Assembly: GCA_002270565.1 (NCBI GenBank)
Contig: NQMI01000021.1
Span: 186,001-250,000 of the forward strand
Origin: Stenocarpella maydis
Taxonomy: Eukaryota; Ascomycota; Sordariomycetes; Diaporthales; Diaporthaceae
Length of the DNA stretch: 64,000 bases
Direction: 5' to 3'
The notes under the pieces were generated by a model. That model worked only from the letters and a program-made list of their open reading frames with translations, had not been told where the DNA came from and did not search any database. The translations under genes were made by a program, and so were the position numbers. The first letter of the stretch is position 1. The number at the start of each line of letters is the position of its first letter. Of this stretch, positions 58,622-64,000 are shown piece after piece.

Positions 58622-61600
58622 TTAGACATATTTCCGAAGCTAGTTGTGATATTAGTAAACGCTTGTGGGCCCGAGATGATGGGCTGGGGTGACAAACTTA
58701 CGTCCAAGGTCAGGGTCTTGGAGCTGTTGACCTCCTGGTCTCGGTATACTCCGATAAGACTCTCGCTGTCCTGGAACAGACCTGTCTTGAGCGAGATGAC
58801 AATGAACTGCATGCCCGGACCAGCATGCTCCCGGATGTACTTTTTGATCTTCTCTACGTTCGCATTGTCCAGCGCCGCATCTACCTCATCGAGCACGAAG
58901 AACGGGCTGGGCTGGTAGCTGTGCACGGCGAAGAGTAGCGCCAGGGCCGCAATGGTCTTCTCCCCGCCGGAAAGGTGTTCCATGTCTCGGAAACGCTTCA
59001 GTGGTGGCATGGCGTGATATTTGATACCCGACAGGTACGGCGTGTCAGTGTCATCCTCGATGTCGAGATATGCGTGGCCGCCGATGGGGAACGCCTCGGA
59101 CCGAGTGAGATCCTTGTATACCGCGACGATCTGCTCCTTGATGTGCTCGAAGGCCTTGTTGAACAGATCGAACCGCTTTGCCTTTACTGTGTTGAACGCA
59201 TCGCGAGCTTCTCTGAGGGCAGTACGCGAGTTCTCAAAGTCCTGCTCGGTCGCCTTGAGGCGGTTCTCGACGCTTTCCAGGCGCTCGATGGCGCGCATGT
59301 TCGGGTTGAGATTCTCCAGCTCGGCCGTGAGGGTACTGATCTTCTCCTGGAGCCTCTCCTCTACGTCCTCGCCGGTCTGCGATCTTGTCAGCTCCGCGTC
59401 CAACGACAGAAATGGGTGTGGCCTACTCACGATCTTGAGCTCATCGTCCAAGCTATCAAAGTCGACCTCGACGCCATAGTCGTCCAGGGCAGCTTCCATA
59501 TCGGCCTCGTCGTTCTCGTCAATATCCATCGCATCCGGGTCTTGCCGCAGGAGCTGGTCCTCGTTGGGTAGGTCATCGAGCGAACCCTCCGCCAGAGGTA
59601 TCTGTATCTGCTCCAGCTTACAGCGCCTGAGGAGAGCGAACTTGCTGGAGCTGTTCTTCTGGATCTCGGCCTCCAGGGCACTGATCGCCTTGAGGCGCGC
59701 CTCGATGTCCCTGCTGCGTTTCTGGACTTCTTGCTTGGCCTCGTTCACCTTGTCTGCCTTCCTGCTTTGTTTCTCCTTGACCTCGTCGAGGCTCTCCCTG
59801 AGCGCCTCCAGTTCGTCCTGGTATGCACCCAATGACTCCTCGATGGCTGCCTTTTCTTGCTCATATGCCTCAATGTCGGCCTCCAGCCGCTCGAGATTCG
59901 ACTTGATCTGCTGCATGCGCCGCTGTGTCTCCTCATGCCGGGACGACTCCAACGTCAACATGCTCTTGAGCTTCTGCTTCTGCACCTCGAACCCGTTCCG
60001 TTTCTTAGACGCTTCCTGTTCTAGGCTGCCCTGCAGTGCCTCATATGTGCGGATGTCTGGATAGCCAAGTCTCTTGCAGAAGTCGGCGAAGATCTTGTCT
60101 TGCACTGCTGCAATGGCAGTTTCGAACTTATCGACTGCCTTGCGTGTTGCCTCGAGCTCGCCGTTCTTCTCCTCATACTTTGGTTCCCACTCGTCGAGTT
60201 GTCTCTCCTCGTGTTGCAGCTCCTTCTTCTTGCTCGCCTCGTTCCTCTCGAATGCCTGCAGCTCGCCACGGGCTGCCTTTAGCCGCTGCTCCAGGCTCGC
60301 GAGGCTTTGCCTCAGTGTTTCTTCCTTGGTCCTGTCCGGCCGCGGTAGCGAGAAGTACGTCTCACGGTACTTCTCAAGCTGCTTCCGCAGGTTCTGGACG
60401 TCGTGCTCCTGAAACTGTCGCTTCCCGCCCTTGCGCTCCGGCAGGCGACCGCCAGTCATCAGACCAGCCTTGTGGATCACATAGCCCTCTAGGGTCACAG
60501 CTTTCACAGGGATCCGCCTCTTATAGCAGACCTCCTTGGCGATTTCCAGGGTGTCGCACACGATCGAGCTACCGCACGCGTACGTCATGGCTCGTTCGAG
60601 CGACTGGTCGAAGTCGATCGTCTCGATTGTCAGTCGCGCTCCGGGTATGCCTTTGACAGCTGAGTTCGGGGCGTTTGTCTTGATGTTGTCAAGCGGGATG
60701 AAGGTCATGGGAGGGTAGCGCTGCTGCTTGAGATACTCGACGCAATCGAGACCGACCTTCTCCGTATCCACGACAACAGAATCGAAGTCGCGACCAAGCG
60801 CAGTGATGACAGCCTCGTCGAATTTCTTCTGCTTGGGCTTGCACAGGTCGCCGATCCTCCCACGGACGCCCGAGTTCATGCGCTTCAGGCTCTGGACCAT
60901 TTCCTTGGTCCTCTTCTCCCGGTCGCTCTCCGCCTTGCCGCCTTCGGCTTCTTCGATCTTCCTTCCGAGGTCGTGCATCTTTTCGTCCAGCTCGGTCTTG
61001 GAGTTGTTGATCCTGACCCTCTCCGAGACCAGGTTGTTGTGCTCCTTCTTGTTGTCCTCCAGTTCGGATGAGATCTGCCGTACGAGATCCTGGGTGGCTT
61101 CCTTGCGTTCTCGAATAGTCTCGAGCTCGCCGTTGAGTTTCTCCACGGTGGCTTGGAAAGTGTCGACCTTGCCTTTGAGGCTGTTGACCGTGACCTCGTC
61201 ACCTTTCAGCTGGCGGATGAGACTGTCAAGCTGGGCCTGGTTCTGTGACGATTTTGCCATGGCCTGTGCCCGCAGGTTGTTGTATTCCCTGCGGTCTGCG
61301 TCCGTGAGCTGCTTGCCCTGCTGCTTCATGGTCTCCTGCCACTGCCTGTCGAATTCCTGCTGGGCCTTCTCGACGGTTGCCAGGTCCTTTTTGGCCTTTT
61401 GGATGGCCTTCACCTGGTCGTCACGCTCCTTGCTGACGGCTTCGGCACGCTTCTTCAGCCTCTCGATGTTAGTGGTGCTCTGATCCACCTTCTCGTTGAT
61501 CGGGACGAGACTGTTCTCCCTCTCTTCGATGTCCCTCTCCTTCTCGCGGATGTTCTTCTCGATCTTGTTCACTTCCCTGCCCACAGTCGAGTATTCCTTC

Positions 61601-62658
61601 CGGGCTGCCTCGAGCTTCCTCTCAAAAGCCTCGACGTTGCGGCGGAATTCAATCAGATTCTGTTGGTGCTCCTGTATCTGCGCGCTGGACTCGTCCATGA
61701 CCTTCTGGAAGTTATACAGCTTCCAGAGAATGTGCGTCACGATAGCTTCATCGCGCTCCTCGGTCTTCTTCTGGAAGTTCTCGGCCTCCTTCTTCTGCTC
61801 CTGGTACTGCTTGATCTCGGAGTTGATGCCACGCCGTCTGTGTAGCTGGAAGTTTTGGTTCTCCGCGGCCTGCTCTGCCTCCGCCTGCAGCCTGTCATAC
61901 TCTGCCTTATACTCCAAGCTGCCCGAGATTTGCTCGATAAGGCGTGTCAGGTCCTGCGCGGACTGCGACGCAATTGCTTCGACGTCTCCTTGGAAGACCA
62001 GGAAGTTTCGTGCCTTGATGAGGATGTTTTCGGCCTCCAAAGCCTCGTTGTATTGTTGCGCCGTGACGCTACGGTCGTTGATGTGATATGTGCTAGTCCC
62101 CTGGGGCGAGATTGTACGCTTCCACTTTTGCTCGTCGCCTGCGTCGTCCTCGTAGACGGCCATCACCCATGCGGTCTTTGGGTCGTTACGGGATCCCCTC
62201 TGCGATGTATCCTCGTCATCGTTGGCGTGACCATTGGTGGTCCCGTTGGTGGCCGGCTCGACAACTGATCCGTCATCATTGATCTTGCTTGTCTTCATGA
62301 CGCGACCGCGGTAAACGAGCTCTTTCAGATGGGATGATCGGAGCTGCGAGGACTTGATCCCGAGGACGAAGGAAATCGCGTCCATGCTGCAGGTTGACAG
62401 TTAGCTGGTTCCTGAACCGTCGGGGCCGGCCAGGTGCGCCAGTTGGTATTCCTGACGCGAGGCTGTTACTGACGAATTGGATTTTCCCGATCCATTGGGT
62501 CCGATAATGGATGTGAAGTATGAGTCGCCGAAGAGGAGGGTGTGGTGTCCCTTGTAGGACTTGAAATCTGCGCGGTGCTATCAGTAACAGCTGCCTTACG
62601 CGGTTCCCCGACGCGGTGGAGACATACTGAACAGCTCGAGACGGATTAATTTCCCCAT
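58622..62658 (-). CDS. SMC1: Cohesin ATPase subunit Smc1, 1257 aa, five exons
   Basis: Exons on the minus strand are 62628-62658, 62474-62567, 59431-62386, 58702-59376 and 58622-58639 (3774 nt, 1257 aa, normal for Smc1). Smc1 with Smc3 and the kleisin forms the cohesin ring holding sister chromatids. The N-terminus MGKLIRLELFNFKSYKGHHT leads to the Walker A motif GPNGSGKS at residues 33-40. Long coiled coils rich in E, K, Q and R flank a hinge around residues 530-690 (VRGRIGDLCKPKQKKFDEAV, KAVTLEGYVIHKAGLMTGGR). The C-terminal head has the ABC signature LSGGEKT at about residue 1162 and Walker B FFVLDEVDAA at about 1186. Inside the large frame, 59377-59430 is a 54-nt intron (GTGAGT..CTGAC..CAG) that keeps the frame if retained. 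The last exon, 18 nt, encodes LRKYV. The true N-terminus lies in two small upstream exons, so the open frame that starts at MDAISF is incomplete. Confidence 0.96.
59377..59430 (-). other. 54-nt in-frame intron of SMC1
   Basis: GTGAGT donor, CTGAC branch-like sequence and CAG acceptor, with a length divisible by three and no stop codon. Retention would insert 18 residues near the end of the second coiled coil. Splicing joins DDELKI to TGEDVEERL. Confidence 0.75.
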
Positions 62659-63651
62659 ATTGAACGTCGGGACGGCCTCGCGACGCGTCGGGAGGTGTCG
62701 TGTTGGGCGGCGCAAAAGGTCGAGGGCGATGGAGACACCTGGCGGATGACACAGTCGCGTCGACCGAGGGAGTTGCTGTTATCGCGCCGGGTCGAGAGTG
62801 AAATGTGGTGGAAACTGGCCCCTCAGTTCTGCTTCGGGGAGAATGGTGCGCCTCCCGTGGCTGACTGCTGCAATGGCGGCAGCTCTGAATCAGGCGAGTC
62901 GCGGGAAGGGAAGGAGTGCAGTCGAGAGGTGTGGGAGGGAACGCGACGCTATTTTCGGAGGGGCTGTCCAACGCGACCGAATGGGTTGCTGGCTTGAATG
63001 GTGCAGGTAAGAGGTAGCCAGGGATGTGGACAGGGGTCCGCTGCGGGATCAGTGTGAAGTGAAATCGGCTGTCAACCTTCATGCTACTTACACAACTCTG
63101 AAGTACTCCATAGTGACCTGTGGTTTTGCAAGATTGCAGCTCGTTTTCACAAGTCTGCCGTTGAAATAATTCCATGGTGCGAGTCTCAGAATTTGAGACT
63201 GACATCTGTTTATCAGACCACATTACTTCGTCAGCGTCCAGGTATTCCTCTCATTTCTCACACCAATGATCTGCCAAACCCTGATATTCCGGGCTGTTTC
63301 TCCTTCTGCAGCATAGTTGGTGTGCCAAATCCTCGAGGTTTCGTATTGTATATCGCCGCTTCCTCCCGCATACAGCAATTATGAACCAAAGCGGATGGTT
63401 GCAAAACTTTCGCGAGACAAGCGCGAGAAAACCAGAGGCTTGTCATACTGATCAGCTACGGAGTAGATGGCGCAATTTGTCCCGCAAGCGCGGGAGTCAT
63501 TGACGAGCATCTTCAAGCCCACGGCAGAAAACCACATACTATGCCATCGGTGATATATAACATGGGCCGTTCTGGGGCCAGTCACTTTGTCAATCATGCC
63601 TGACCAGACCTGAAAGCGGCGAGACCAGACCGCCATGCATATGGCAGAAGG
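62659..63651. other. SMC1 promoter side, no gene seen
   Basis: Upstream of the SMC1 ATG. Minus-strand frames here are interrupted, and the one reaching 63223 is a run-through of the first SMC1 exons and introns. Confidence 0.5.
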
Positions 63652-63915
63652 CTATACTTCAAAGACCACGAACTCGTCACCAGAGGCTGGCTCATCAGCT
63701 CTACTTGGGGCAACTCCAAGCAGCTCACGCAAAGCCTCCATCTGGGTATTGGGATACTCGCAAGGTTTTCCAGGAGCGTGCAGACTTGTCCGGAATCTGC
63801 AGAAGACCTTTCGCAGTGGCGCTGGCGTGGACGTAGGCACAGACATGCAGTTCAGGTCGCGTTCGTTACGGAGTGCCTGGAGAGATTGGTAGACAAGCCA
63901 TTGTCGGGAGTATGT
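63652..63915 (-). CDS. Possible 3' end of a gene continuing beyond the window
   Basis: The minus-strand frame reads TYSRQWLVYQSLQALRNERD, then VFCRFRTSLHAPGKPCEYPN and ALRELLGVAPSRADEPASGD, ending EFVVFEV and a TAG at 63652-63654. A stop lies upstream at about 63916-63918, so this would be a last exon; AG sites such as CTCTCCAG near 63876 could be acceptors. The acidic, folded-looking ending resembles a real C-terminus more than a shadow frame, but I do not recognise a family and the rest of the gene is outside the window. Confidence 0.3.
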   Translation of the reverse strand, partial: TYSRQWLVYQSLQALRNERDLNCMSVPTSTPAPLRKVFCRFRTSLHAPGKPCEYPNTQMEALRELLGVAPSRADEPASGDEFVVFEV

Positions 63916-64000
63916 TCAGTATTATAAATTACCCGAAAGTCTCCATAGACAGTCAACAAGTCAACGTCTTCGGTTGTCCACCCTCGAGGTTGGTATTTGG

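Noticed and set aside
62276..63223. 315-codon minus-strand open frame upstream of SMC1
   Set aside because: It runs through the SMC1 first exons and introns in a different frame. The conserved Smc1 N-terminus (MGKLIRLELF and GPNGSGKS) is obtained only by splicing.

Overview
The window looks like a filamentous ascomycete genome, most likely a Sordariomycete. Genes carry short spliceosomal introns (about 50-220 nt) with GT..AG ends and CTRAC-like branch points. Conserved fungal proteins are present (Sec23, Smc1, ribosomal protein uL11/L12, an O-GlcNAc transferase homologue, DUF3405, a DHA1-type MFS pump). A transposon-filled AT-rich island shows the G-to-A / C-to-T damage typical of repeat-induced point mutation (RIP). 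There are no bacterial operons, and start codons were chosen as ATG.

Layout. (1) 0-24.5 kb is gene-sparse and accessory-like, with five gene models: a SAP-like/membrane protein with an apparently frame-broken 3' exon (646-1945, +), a Ser/Pro-rich disordered protein (8727-9857, +), an MFS transporter (13345-15906, +, five exons), a DUF3405 type II membrane protein (19750-22277, +, two exons) and a secreted lysozyme/transglycosylase-like protein (23183-24411, -, four exons). The spacers hold minisatellites but no gene I can support. (2) 24.5-40.3 kb is an AT-rich repeat island. It holds at least four copies of one LTR family, an LTR/copia element on the minus strand with readable gag and RT-RNase H, a second small LTR family, a Fot1/pogo DNA transposon with both recognisable catalytic Asp codons mutated, an 830-nt assembly gap and three single-N scaffold joins. 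(3) 40.3-43 kb is a border zone with one small predicted ORF and a fragment of a HET (heterokaryon incompatibility) gene. (4) 43.6-62.7 kb is a block of housekeeping genes, all on the minus strand: OGT (GT41), uL11/L12, SEC23 and SMC1. (5) The right edge carries the possible 3' end of another minus-strand gene.

How it fits together. The right half serves core processes: nucleocytoplasmic glycosylation, translation, COPII vesicle budding and sister-chromatid cohesion. The left half has membrane and secreted proteins near a RIP-scarred island, a common fungal arrangement of a conserved block beside a fast-evolving compartment. I found no CRISPR array, no convincing tRNA or rRNA gene and no biosynthetic gene cluster. 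The most informative oddities are the catalytic-site RIP damage in the Fot1 element, the copia copy that appears to be a hybrid assembled from two differently mutated copies, a tRNA-like box B segment in the copia leader, the repeated frame switching in the first gene, and the very short last exons of three neighbouring housekeeping genes.
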